A stretch of 6,571 nucleotides of DNA, from contig PLDP01000109.1 of the NCBI GenBank assembly GCA_003136795.1, positions 1-6,571 of the forward strand, read 5' to 3'. Positions 1 to 6,375 of the stretch are shown here, in pieces. Under the pieces are notes generated by a model. The model ran no database searches. It saw nothing but the letters and a program-made list of their open reading frames with translations, and was not told where the DNA came from. A program made the translations under genes and the position numbers. Origin of the DNA: Actinomycetota bacterium (GTDB taxonomy: Bacteria > Actinomycetota > Thermoleophilia > Gaiellales > Gaiellaceae). Position 1 is the stretch's first letter. The number at the start of each line of letters is the position of its first letter.

Positions 1-1452
1 CTCGTCGAGCAGCAGCAGCGGCGCACCGCGAAGCAGGGCGCGGGCAAACGCGACCCGCCGCTGCTCGCCTGCCGAGAGCGTCTGCACGTCGGTTTCGAGC
101 GGGACGGCGAGGCCCGCAGCGACGAGCGCCGCGACGACCTCGGAGTTGGCGGCCGTGCTCGCGCCGAGGCGCACGGCGTCGGCAACGCTCCCGGGCTCCA
201 GCAGCGGCCGTTGCGGCACCCACGCGAGGCGGCGACGCCAGGCGGCGGGGTCGACCGCGGTGAGATCGACTCCGGCGACGGTGACACGCCCGGCGTCCGC
301 GTCGAGGAAGCGGAGCAGCAGCGCGAGCAGCGTCGACTTGCCGGCCCCGCTCGGGCCGACGATCGCGACGCGCTCGCCGGGCTCGAGCTCGAGCGCGACG
401 CCGTCCAGCACACGCCCGCGCCCCGGATACGAGACGCCGACCTGTTCGAGACGCACCAAGCCGGGCTCGGGCGCCGCGCCCGTGACCAGAGCGGGCGCGT
501 CGAGGTCGATCAGCTCGAAGAGTCGCTCAGCTGCGGCGAGGCCGTCCGCGCTCGCATGAAACTGCGCCGACGCGGTGCGCAGCGGCGCGTACAGCTCCGG
601 CGCGAGCACGAGGATCGCAAGCGCCGGCGAGAGCGCGACGCTGCCGTGCACGAGCCGGATCCCGAGCTCGACCGCGACGAGCGCGGTGCCGATCGATGCG
701 ACGAGCTCGAGCGCGAACGCAGACAGGAACGCGATGCGCAGCGTCGCCATGGTCGCGCGGCGGTAGTCGTCGGTGTACGTCGCGATCGCGTCGGTCTGCG
801 CGGCTCCGCGGCGGTAGGCCCGCAGCGTCGGCAGGCCGCGGACCACGTCGACGAAGTGCGTCGACAGCGTGGACAGGGCGCGCCAGCGGCGCATCGTCGC
901 GCGTTGCGTCGCCTTGCCGATCAGGATCCCGAAGACCGGGATCAGCGGCACGGTGACGAGCAGGACGACCGCCGAGATCACGTCGTGCAACGCCACCCAG
1001 ACGAGGAGCACCGGCGGGACGACGAGGGCAAGTGCAAGCTGAGGCAGGAAGCGCGCGAAGTACGGCTCGAGCGAGTCGGCGCCGTCGAGCACCGCCCCCG
1101 CGACCTCGCCTGAGCGCAGCCCGCCGAGCCCGCCCGGGCGCGCGCGGACAAGCTGTGCGAGCACGCGCCCCCTCAGCGCCGACAAGGTCGCCGCAGCCGC
1201 GAGCGAACCGCCGCTCTCGAACGCCCAGCCGAGCAGACCGCGTGCGACGGAGACGGCGGCGAGCGCGACGAGCGGGCGGGTGAGCGTGTCGAGGCCCTCG
1301 TGCCCGAGGAACGCTCCGGCCACGATGCGTCCGAGCAGCGCCGCCTGCGCGACGATCGTCGCCGCCGAGGCGAGAGCGAGCACGCCGCAGGCGCCGAGGT
1401 ACCGGCGGACCGCGGGAACCTCCCGCACGAGCCTCGGGTCGAGCGGGCGCAC
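1..1452 (-). CDS. cydD: CydD, thiol reductant ABC exporter subunit (3' end cut off by window edge)
   Basis: This is one half of the heterodimeric CydDC inner-membrane ABC transporter, which exports cysteine/glutathione and is required for assembling cytochrome bd. 484 codons are open from a GTG at 1452 to the left edge. Residues 1-320 are hydrophobic and fit the six-helix exporter domain. The nucleotide-binding domain follows: Walker A GPSGAGKST (366-374), Q-loop WVPQ (411-414), signature LSAGEQ (459-464) and Walker B LLLLDE (479-484). The D-loop and switch His lie outside the window. The signature reads LSAGE rather than LSGGQ, a departure within the range tolerated by Cyd-type exporters. 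The start is fixed by a TAGTG overlap with the cydB stop; no Shine-Dalgarno sequence is visible, so translation is probably coupled. CydC is an alternative because the halves are similar, but position directly after cydB favours CydD. Confidence 0.9.
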   Translation of the reverse strand, partial: MRPLDPRLVREVPAVRRYLGACGVLALASAATIVAQAALLGRIVAGAFLGHEGLDTLTRPLVALAAVSVARGLLGWAFESGGSLAAAATLSALRGRVLAQLVRARPGGLGGLRSGEVAGAVLDGADSLEPYFARFLPQLALALVVPPVLLVWVALHDVISAVVLLVTVPLIPVFGILIGKATQRATMRRWRALSTLSTHFVDVVRGLPTLRAYRRGAAQTDAIATYTDDYRRATMATLRIAFLSAFALELVASIGTALVAVELGIRLVHGSVALSPALAILVLAPELYAPLRTASAQFHASADGLAAAERLFELIDLDAPALVTGAAPEPGLVRLEQVGVSYPGRGRVLDGVALELEPGERVAIVGPSGAGKSTLLALLLRFLDADAGRVTVAGVDLTAVDPAAWRRRLAWVPQRPLLEPGSVADAVRLGASTAANSEVVAALVAAGLAVPLETDVQTLSAGEQRRVAFARALLRGAPLLLLDE

Positions 1453-2525
1453 TAGCGGTTGCCGAGAGGCGAGCGGGCGAGCGCGTCGAGCGGCGAGCTC
1501 TCCTCACCGAGCCGCGCACGGAACACCCAGTAGGTCCAGGCCTGGTAGACCAGAACGACCGGCGTGAGCGCGACGGCGACGACCGACATGACGGTGAGCG
1601 TGTAGTGGGACGAGCTCGTCGAGAAGATCGTCAGACTGTACGCCTTGTCGGTGCTCGACACGAGCACGCGCGGGTACAGGTTGAGGAAGATCGTCGCCGT
1701 GAGCAGCACGATCGAGAACGCGGTCGCCGCAAAGGCGTAGCCGGTGCGGCCGGCGCGCACGAGCGTCCCGGCGACGAAGGGCAGCACGATCGCTGCGATC
1801 GGGACGATGCCGGGGACGATGCCCTTCTCGTGCGCGTCGACGGCGTTCACATACGTCCAGATGAGGAACCCGAGCACGAGCAGCGCGGCGGGCGCAGCCA
1901 GGGAGAAGGCTGCGCGCCGTGCGCGCTGCTCGAGCTCGCCACGGAGGCGCAGCGTCAGGAACAGCGCTCCGTGGAACGTGAACAGTGCGAGAGTGGTGAG
2001 CCCGCCGAGCAGTGCGTAGGGCCCGAGCAGGTTGAGCAGGTTGCCCGTGAACGTGCCGCCTGAGTCGATCGGCACGCCGTTGATGAAGTCCGCGAACGCG
2101 ACGCCCCAGAGGAGGGCCGGAACGGCGCTCGAGACGGCGAGCAGCGTGTCCCAGCGGCGACGCCAGCGAGGATCGCTCTGCTTGTTGCGGTATTCGATCG
2201 CGACGCCGCGCACGATCAGCCCGACGAGCACGAGGAAGAGCGCAAGGTAGAAGCCGGAGAAGAGTGTCGCGTACCAGACGGGGAACGCGGCGAACGTGGC
2301 GCCGCCGGCGACGATGAGCCAGACCTCGTTGCCGTCCCAGACCGGCCCGATCGTGTGCTGGAGCGTGCCCCGCTCTTCCTCCGTGCGGCCGACGAAGCGC
2401 TGGAGGATGCCGACGCCGAAGTCGAAGCCTTCGAGGACGAAGTAACCGATCCAGAGGATCGCGATCAGGAGGAACCAGAAGGACTGCAGGTTCCAGTAAC
2501 CGTGGGTGGCGATGGCGGCGAGCAT
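1452..2525 (-). CDS. cydB: Cytochrome bd quinol oxidase subunit II
   Basis: This is the 357-residue second membrane subunit of the bd-type terminal oxidase. It carries no heme ligands itself but forms a pseudosymmetric partner of CydA that stabilises the heme cluster and contributes to a proton path. Family hallmarks are the N-terminal GYFVLEGFDFGVG segment (27-39) and GPVWDGNEVWL (60-70), whose Asp64 corresponds to the conserved E. coli Asp58. Also visible are several long hydrophobic helices and the late YPRVLVSS segment. Its length is close to the mycobacterial protein and slightly shorter than E. coli. The open frame continues far upstream inside cydA, but homology begins at MLAAIATHGYW, and the ATG at 2525 overlaps the cydA stop (TGATG). 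That overlap decides the start and implies coupled translation. Confidence 0.95.
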   Translation of the reverse strand: MLAAIATHGYWNLQSFWFLLIAILWIGYFVLEGFDFGVGILQRFVGRTEEERGTLQHTIGPVWDGNEVWLIVAGGATFAAFPVWYATLFSGFYLALFLVLVGLIVRGVAIEYRNKQSDPRWRRRWDTLLAVSSAVPALLWGVAFADFINGVPIDSGGTFTGNLLNLLGPYALLGGLTTLALFTFHGALFLTLRLRGELEQRARRAAFSLAAPAALLVLGFLIWTYVNAVDAHEKGIVPGIVPIAAIVLPFVAGTLVRAGRTGYAFAATAFSIVLLTATIFLNLYPRVLVSSTDKAYSLTIFSTSSSHYTLTVMSVVAVALTPVVLVYQAWTYWVFRARLGEESSPLDALARSPLGNR

Positions 2526-3970
2526 CAGTAGGTGAGGGCGGGCAGCGTGATCGGGGCGCCGTCGGCCGGTGCGGGGTAGGTGCCTTCCGGCTCGGGGCCG
2601 GCCTGCGCGGCGCGGATCATCAGGAGGCCCTCGACCGCGGCGAGCACGCCGTAGAGGGCTGTGAACCCGGCGAGCGTCAGCCCGACCGACCAGGGACCGA
2701 CGGTCGGCGAGACGGCATTCTTGGTCAGCAGCAGGCCCTGGACGACCCACGGCTGCCGGCCCATCTCGGTGAAGATCCAGCCGGCGAGGTTGGCGGCGAG
2801 CGGCAGCGCGATCGCCCACACCGCGACGCGCAGGTAGCGGCCCGAGCGCTCCAGCCGGCCCGGGGCACGCGCCAGCCAGAGCCCCGCCGCTGCGATCAGC
2901 AGGGCGAGGAAGCCGAGCCCGCTCATGATGCGGAAGCTCCAGTAGTCGACGCCGACGATCGGCCGGTAGTCGCCGGGGCCGTACTTCGCGACGTAGGCGG
3001 CCTGGATGTCGTTGATCCCCTGCACCTTCGCGTTCCAGGAGTTGTCGGCGAGGATCGAGAGCCCGTGCGGGATCGCGATCGAGACGAGCGACTTGGTCGG
3101 GCGCCGTTGCCACGAGCCGATGTCGAAGAGCGAGAAGGGCGCGCCGGTCTTCGTCTGGTACAGCGCCTCCGCGGCGGCCATCTTCATCGGCTGCTGCTTC
3201 GTCATCAGCTGTGCCTGCGTGTGGCCGAGCAGCACGGTCGAGAACGCTGCGACGAGCGTCGCCCAGAGCGCGATCCGCGCGACGACACCGAAGAGCGCGT
3301 CACCCGGGCGCTTCCGCAGGTGCCAGGCCGCGACCCCGAGCACGAGCATCGACCCCGTCAGCGCGGCAGCCGCGATCGTGTGGCCGAAGGCGCGGATCAG
3401 CGTCGAGTTGGTGAGGATCTGCGCGATCGACGTCATCTCGGCGCGATGCGTGACCGGGTTCAGCTTGTAGCCGACCGGGTGCTGCATCCAGGAGTTCGCT
3501 GCGAGGATGAAGTAGGCCGACGCGGTCGTCCCGATCGCGACGATCCAGATGGTGGCGAGGTGCACCTTCGGCTTCAGGCGATCCCAGCCGAAGATCCAAA
3601 GGCCGAGGAACGTCGACTCGAGAAAGAACGCCGCCAGGCCCTCCATCGCGAGCGGCGCGCCGAAGATGTCGCCGACGTACTTGGAGTACGCCGACCAGTT
3701 CATCCCGAACTGGAACTCCTGGACGATGCCGGTGACGACGCCGAGCGCGAAGTTGATCAGGAAGAGCTTCCCGAAGAAGCGCGTCAGGCGAAGCCAGCGC
3801 TCGTCGTGCGTTCTGTGCCACGCCGTCTGGAACGCGGCGACGAACCAGACCAGCCCGATCGTCACCGGGACGAACAGGAAGTGGTAGAGCGTGGTGATCG
3901 CGAACTGCCAGCGGGCCAGGTCGAGGGCGCTCACATCGCGGAGGCTGCGTGCCGGTGTGAAAAACCGCAT
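2525..3970 (-). CDS. cydA: Cytochrome bd quinol oxidase subunit I
   Basis: This 481-residue heme-bearing subunit oxidises quinol and reduces O2 to water in the cytoplasmic membrane, giving high-affinity respiration at low oxygen. The key residues line up with E. coli at an offset of 11: His30 (H19) in LYHFLFVP, Glu110 and Glu118 (E99, E107) in LAMEGLAAFFLES, His197 (H186, heme b558 ligand) in AFGHT, Lys263 and Glu268 (K252, E257, quinol site) in QPMKMAAAEA. Met349 in YWSFRIM is the probable second b558 ligand, and GRQPW is at 404-408. The quinol loop is of the short type, as in mycobacteria. The ATG at 3970 gives about ten residues more than the usual N-terminus; a GTG at 3934, just before SALDLARWQF, is a plausible alternative start. 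It is first in the cydABD operon and diverges from the dehalogenase gene. Confidence 0.96.
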   Translation of the reverse strand: MRFFTPARSLRDVSALDLARWQFAITTLYHFLFVPVTIGLVWFVAAFQTAWHRTHDERWLRLTRFFGKLFLINFALGVVTGIVQEFQFGMNWSAYSKYVGDIFGAPLAMEGLAAFFLESTFLGLWIFGWDRLKPKVHLATIWIVAIGTTASAYFILAANSWMQHPVGYKLNPVTHRAEMTSIAQILTNSTLIRAFGHTIAAAALTGSMLVLGVAAWHLRKRPGDALFGVVARIALWATLVAAFSTVLLGHTQAQLMTKQQPMKMAAAEALYQTKTGAPFSLFDIGSWQRRPTKSLVSIAIPHGLSILADNSWNAKVQGINDIQAAYVAKYGPGDYRPIVGVDYWSFRIMSGLGFLALLIAAAGLWLARAPGRLERSGRYLRVAVWAIALPLAANLAGWIFTEMGRQPWVVQGLLLTKNAVSPTVGPWSVGLTLAGFTALYGVLAAVEGLLMIRAAQAGPEPEGTYPAPADGAPITLPALTY

Positions 3971-3983
3971 CGGTGATTTCTGC

Positions 3984-3993
3984 GTAATAGGCT
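3984..3993. promoter_or_regulatory. Candidate divergent -10 elements between cydA and the dehalogenase gene
   Basis: On the plus strand, TAGGCT (3988-3993) fits the TANNNT -10 pattern. It lies six bases before position 4000, where dehalogenase coding homology begins. On the minus strand, TATTAC (3989-3984) overlaps it by two bases and could serve cydA with a leader of a few bases; it lacks the final T, so this half is weaker. No convincing -35 hexamer is seen for either side. The assignment is inference from pattern and spacing only. Confidence 0.4.
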
Positions 3994-3999
3994 CGCCCG

Positions 4000-4869
4000 A
4001 TCGAGACCTACCGCACGCCCGAGGAGCGCTTCGACAACCTGCCCGGCTACGCCTACGAGCCGCGCTATCTCGAGCAGGACGGCCTGCGGATGCACTACCT
4101 CGACGAGGGCGCGGGCGACCCGGTGCTGCTCCTCCACGGCGAGCCGACGTGGGCGTTCCTCTACCGCAAGATCATTCCGGAGCTCGTCGGCTCCCGTCGC
4201 TGCCTCGCGCCGGACTACTTCGGCTTCGGCCGCTCCGACAAGCCGACCGACCCGGGGTTCTACACCTACGACCGCCACGTCGAGTCGATCGCGCGCGTCG
4301 CGGAGGAGCTCGACCTGCAGCAGATCACGCTCGTCGTGCAGGACTGGGGCGGCCCGATCGGGTTCCGCTTCGCCGTCGAGCACCCGGAGCGGATCGCGCG
4401 CCTCGTCGTCCTCAACACCGGCATCGGCGCGCGGGCGCCGAGCGAGGAGTGGCTGCGCTTCCAGGCGTTCATGCGCCGCGTCGGCACGGAGATCGTCGCG
4501 GGCCAGCTCGTTCGCCTCTCGCTCGTGCAGCCGGTGACCGACGAGGTGATCGCCGCCTACGACGCGCCGTTCCCCGTGCCCGAGTCGCGAGTCGGGATCG
4601 TGCAGTTCCCCGAGCAGGTGCCGACCTCGTCCGACCACCCGAACGCGCCGCGGATGCTCGAGGTGCGGGAGGAGCTGCGCTCGTTCGACCGGCCGGCGCT
4701 CGTCCTCTTCTCCGACAGCGATCCGATCTTCTCGCGCCGCGCCGCGGAGGTGATGGCGGAGCTCCTCCCGAACGCCGAGCTCGATCCGCCCGTCCAGGGC
4801 GCGGGCCACTTCCTGCAGGAAGACCAGGGCCACGCGATCGGCCGCCGAATAGCGGCTTTCGGCCTCTAA
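4000..4869 (+). CDS. Haloalkane dehalogenase, DhlA/DmbA-like (start codon uncertain)
   Basis: This alpha/beta-hydrolase-fold enzyme is predicted to hydrolyse carbon-halogen bonds to an alcohol plus halide, and is probably cytosolic. Counting from the first ATG (4090) the visible protein has 259 residues. HGEPTW is at 16-21; its Glu18 is as in subfamily I, where subfamily II has Asn. The nucleophile Asp85 and halide-binding Trp86 sit in VVQDWGG, the acid Asp211 in SDSDPI and the base His240 in AGHFLQED. A helical cap at roughly 112-198 holds Trp121, a candidate second halide ligand. Upstream, codons from 4000 encode IETYRTPEERF and DNLPGY, matching the RTPxxRF N-terminus of DhlA and Rv2296, and 29 of 30 third positions are G or C. 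No ATG, GTG or TTG exists between the TAG at 3988-3990 and 4090, and ATC at 4000 aligns with the family's initiator Met. Full length would be 289 residues, normal for the family. If translation starts at 4090, an N-terminal strand is lost. The natural substrate cannot be told. Confidence 0.85.
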   Translation: METYRTPEERFDNLPGYAYEPRYLEQDGLRMHYLDEGAGDPVLLLHGEPTWAFLYRKIIPELVGSRRCLAPDYFGFGRSDKPTDPGFYTYDRHVESIARVAEELDLQQITLVVQDWGGPIGFRFAVEHPERIARLVVLNTGIGARAPSEEWLRFQAFMRRVGTEIVAGQLVRLSLVQPVTDEVIAAYDAPFPVPESRVGIVQFPEQVPTSSDHPNAPRMLEVREELRSFDRPALVLFSDSDPIFSRRAAEVMAELLPNAELDPPVQGAGHFLQEDQGHAIGRRIAAFGL

Positions 4870-4927
4870 CCGAATTCATACGTAGCGTGGCCGCAACTCC
4901 TACTAGGCCGTTTCATAGTCCGAATTA

Positions 4928-4982
4928 CTTCTTGGGACACGCAACTGCGGCCCGGCCTGCGGCGGCCGGGGGTCTCAAGAGG
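4928..4982. repeat. Imperfect hairpin A in the intergenic region after the dehalogenase
   Basis: An outer stem pairs 4928-4938 with 4972-4982: 11 positions, nine Watson-Crick and two G-T. An inner perfect 7-bp stem, CCCGGCC (4951-4957) with GGCCGGG (4964-4970), closes a six-base loop. Twelve unpaired bases interrupt the left side (4939-4950); they take part in an imperfect tandem repeat starting CTGCGGC at 4945 and 4957. It follows the dehalogenase stop by about 60 bases, so it could act in 3'-end formation, but there is no T-run as in a classical intrinsic terminator. Confidence 0.5.
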
Positions 4983-4984
4983 GC

Positions 4985-5048
4985 AGTACGTGCAAAGGCG
5001 GAGATCGACGGCCCTGCGGCGCCACCGGTTTCCGCCCTCGCACGTGCT
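4985..5048. repeat. Long imperfect palindrome (hairpin B), 28-base arms
   Basis: Arms 4985-5012 and 5021-5048 are inverted copies matching at 21 of 28 positions around an eight-base centre. All seven differences are transitions, so as RNA most are G-U or A-C pairs: the plus strand has 24 of 28 pairable positions and the minus strand 25 of 28. It begins two bases after hairpin A, shares the loop motif CCTGCGGCG with it (4956-4964 and 5013-5021), and ends two bases before the candidate -10 of the next gene. It may be a decayed hairpin-type repeat element, a structured RNA or a regulator-binding region; the sequence alone does not decide. Confidence 0.6.
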
Positions 5049-5050
5049 CG

Positions 5051-5056
5051 TATGGT
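5051..5056 (+). promoter_or_regulatory. Candidate -10 element for the membrane-anchored hydrolase
   Basis: TATGGT fits TANNNT and is separated by exactly six bases (5057-5062) from the ATG at 5063, the spacing expected for a leaderless transcript. Only a poor -35 candidate (around 5028-5034) is seen. This favours ATG 5063 over the adjacent in-frame GTG at 5060 as the start of the gene. Confidence 0.45.
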
Positions 5057-5062
5057 GGCGTG

Positions 5063-5971
5063 ATGCGGATCCTGCGCACCCTCCTGACCGTCGTCCTCGG
5101 CCTCGTCCTCCTCGTCACGGCGGCCTCGGTCGTCTACAACCTCGCCACCTCCGACCCGAACGTGCCGGTCGCAAAGTTGTGGCAGGGGAAGTTCGTCGAC
5201 GGCACGGCCTACCGCGAGTGGGGCTCGCAGGGACGCCCCGTGGTGCTCGTGGGCGGGTTCCTCGAGCCGTCGTTCGTCTGGGCCGCCGTCGGGCCGCGCC
5301 TCGCCGCCGCCGGCTTCCACGTCTACGCGCTCGACCTGGACGGCTTCGGCTACACGGTGCGCAAGGGACCGTGGACGCTCAAGGGCTGGGGCGACCAGGT
5401 GCAGCGGTTCATCCAGGCGCTGCATCTCCAAAAGCCGATCGTCGCCGGCCACTCGCTCGGCGCGGCGATCGCGCTCGAGGAGGCCCGCCGCGGTGTCGCC
5501 TCCAGCGCGGTGCTGGTCGACGGCGATGCGCTCTCGAGCGGCGGCCCGCCGCGCCTCGTGCGCGTGGCGCTCGCGCACTCGCCGTTCTTCACGACGCTCT
5601 ACCGCGTGCTCCCCGGCATCGACTGGGTCGTGAAGCGGCTCCTGAAGAACGCGTACGGGCCGACGCATCCGAAGCTCGACGCAGCGGTGATCGACCCCTG
5701 GACGAATCCGTTCCGCGCGCAGGACGCCCGCAAGGCGCTGCAGGGGATCGCCGAGAACGGCCTCCCCGGGTTCACGCCGGCGCAGCTCCGCGCGATCAAC
5801 GTGCGGGCGCTCGTCATCTGGGGCAGCAACGACGCGGTCGACTCGCTGTCGTCCGGCCGGCAGACCGCGCACGACCTGCAGGCGGCGGTCGTCGTGGTGC
5901 CGGGCGCCGGCCATCTCTCGATGCTCGAAGCCCCGGGACGCGTCGCAGCGGCGATCGCCCGGCTCAGATGA
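5063..5971 (+). CDS. Membrane-anchored alpha/beta-fold hydrolase, substrate unknown
   Basis: A 302-residue protein from ATG 5063 (303 from the in-frame GTG at 5060; the numbers here use 303). Residues 4-26 form one hydrophobic helix after a basic MMRILR start with no clear signal-peptidase site, so it is probably anchored with the catalytic domain outside. The hydrolase fold shows the strand PVVLVGGF (60-67), YALDLDGFG (89-97), nucleophile elbow GHSLG with Ser132, a candidate acid at Asp258 or Asp261 in GSNDAVD, and His285 in GAGHLS. The usual oxyanion HG after the first strand is GG here, an odd departure. A cap-like insertion spans roughly 158-240. The family includes esterases, lipases, C-C hydrolases and perhydrolases, and nothing visible selects among them. 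It is not obviously related to the neighbouring dehalogenase: it has a Ser rather than an Asp nucleophile. Confidence 0.85.
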   Translation: MRILRTLLTVVLGLVLLVTAASVVYNLATSDPNVPVAKLWQGKFVDGTAYREWGSQGRPVVLVGGFLEPSFVWAAVGPRLAAAGFHVYALDLDGFGYTVRKGPWTLKGWGDQVQRFIQALHLQKPIVAGHSLGAAIALEEARRGVASSAVLVDGDALSSGGPPRLVRVALAHSPFFTTLYRVLPGIDWVVKRLLKNAYGPTHPKLDAAVIDPWTNPFRAQDARKALQGIAENGLPGFTPAQLRAINVRALVIWGSNDAVDSLSSGRQTAHDLQAAVVVVPGAGHLSMLEAPGRVAAAIARLR

Positions 5972-5983
5972 GCCCGACGCGGG

Positions 5984-6364
5984 TCAGTCTGGGATGGAAC
6001 CGCTGAACGTGTGCCAGCGCCAGCGGCCGTCGCGGCGGACGAAGACGGCGGTCAGCCGGTAGTCGCGGCGTTCGCCGTCGTCGACGGTGAGCGACCCGGA
6101 GGCGTTCAGCCAGCCGGTGTCGCCTTCGTCGTGGGCGCGCAGCTCCTCCCACTCGAAGCGAAGCACGTGCTGCGAGCCGGCGATCTGCGTGCCGAGTGCG
6201 CGAATCGCATCGCGGCCGACGGCCCGCTCGTGCAGGTCCGAGCCCCACATGGTGACGTCGTCGTCGCCTGCCCAGCAGTCCATGAACGCGTCGACGTCGC
6301 GGTCCTCCAGGATCGCCTTGAAGAGCTGCTCGAACGTCTCCGTGACCGGCACGCCAGGCAGCAT
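5984..6364 (-). CDS. SnoaL-like / NTF2-fold small protein
   Basis: 126 residues from ATG 6364. The pattern is that of the SnoaL/DUF4440-type cone fold. An N-terminal helix (TETFEQLFKAILEDRD) is followed by VDAFMDCWAGDDDVTMWGSD (24-43), VGRDAIRAL (49-57), and then strands ending in YRLTAVFVRRDGRWRWHTF (102-120). Members are small enzymes or binding proteins with very varied functions, so none is assigned here. A GTG at 6352 would give 122 residues and fits a TATGCT -10 element seven bases upstream; the homologous core begins after both starts, so the choice is open. The gene converges on the membrane-anchored hydrolase with only 12 bp between stops, and diverges from the small gene at the right edge. 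Confidence 0.8.
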   Translation of the reverse strand: MLPGVPVTETFEQLFKAILEDRDVDAFMDCWAGDDDVTMWGSDLHERAVGRDAIRALGTQIAGSQHVLRFEWEELRAHDEGDTGWLNASGSLTVDDGERRDYRLTAVFVRRDGRWRWHTFSGSIPD

Positions 6365-6369
6365 AGACT
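6360..6369. promoter_or_regulatory. Back-to-back -10 elements of a divergent promoter
   Basis: On the plus strand, TAGACT (6364-6369) is followed by six bases and then ATG 6376; GTGACC (6342-6347) is a possible -35 with a 16-bp spacer. On the minus strand, TATGCT (6365-6360) is followed by seven bases and GTG 6352. The two hexamers share the TA at 6364-6365. Both would give leaderless or nearly leaderless mRNAs from start codons only tens of bases apart. This is pattern-based inference. Confidence 0.45.
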
Positions 6370-6375
6370 CGCGAG

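Noticed and set aside
211..1113. Long plus-strand frame antisense to cydD
   Set aside because: Extremely Arg/Glu/Asp-rich composition typical of antisense shadow frames in G+C-rich DNA; no domain pattern.
527..1519. Open 330-codon minus-strand frame overlapping cydD
   Set aside because: Arg-rich shadow of a high-G+C gene. The other minus frame carries Walker A, Q-loop, signature and Walker B motifs without interruption.
2526..3113. Upstream extension of the cydB frame, giving a 553-residue reading
   Set aside because: The extra 196 residues lie inside cydA on the same strand in another frame and are Arg/Pro-rich nonsense; CydB homology starts at 2525.
3956..3961. TGTGAA, resembling half of a Rex operator near the cydA start
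   Set aside because: There is no inverted partner at the required spacing and it lies within the first codons of cydA, so redox control by Rex is not supported.
3065..3976. Long plus-strand frame antisense to cydA
   Set aside because: Arg/Asp-rich shadow opposite a gene with all heme and quinol ligands in place.
3931..4833. Minus-strand 300-codon frame opposite the dehalogenase
   Set aside because: Arg/Glu/His-rich antisense shadow; it would also overlap the start of cydA.
4877..5054. CATACG / CGTATG as short terminal inverted repeats bounding the hairpin region
   Set aside because: Only six bases match; such pairs are expected by chance in a gap of this size, and no target duplication is seen.
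3891..5063. 390-codon plus-strand frame spanning the dehalogenase and the intergenic hairpins
   Set aside because: It is one frame off the true dehalogenase and reads as Arg/Pro/Ala-rich shadow; its continuation over the hairpins shows no separate coding signal.
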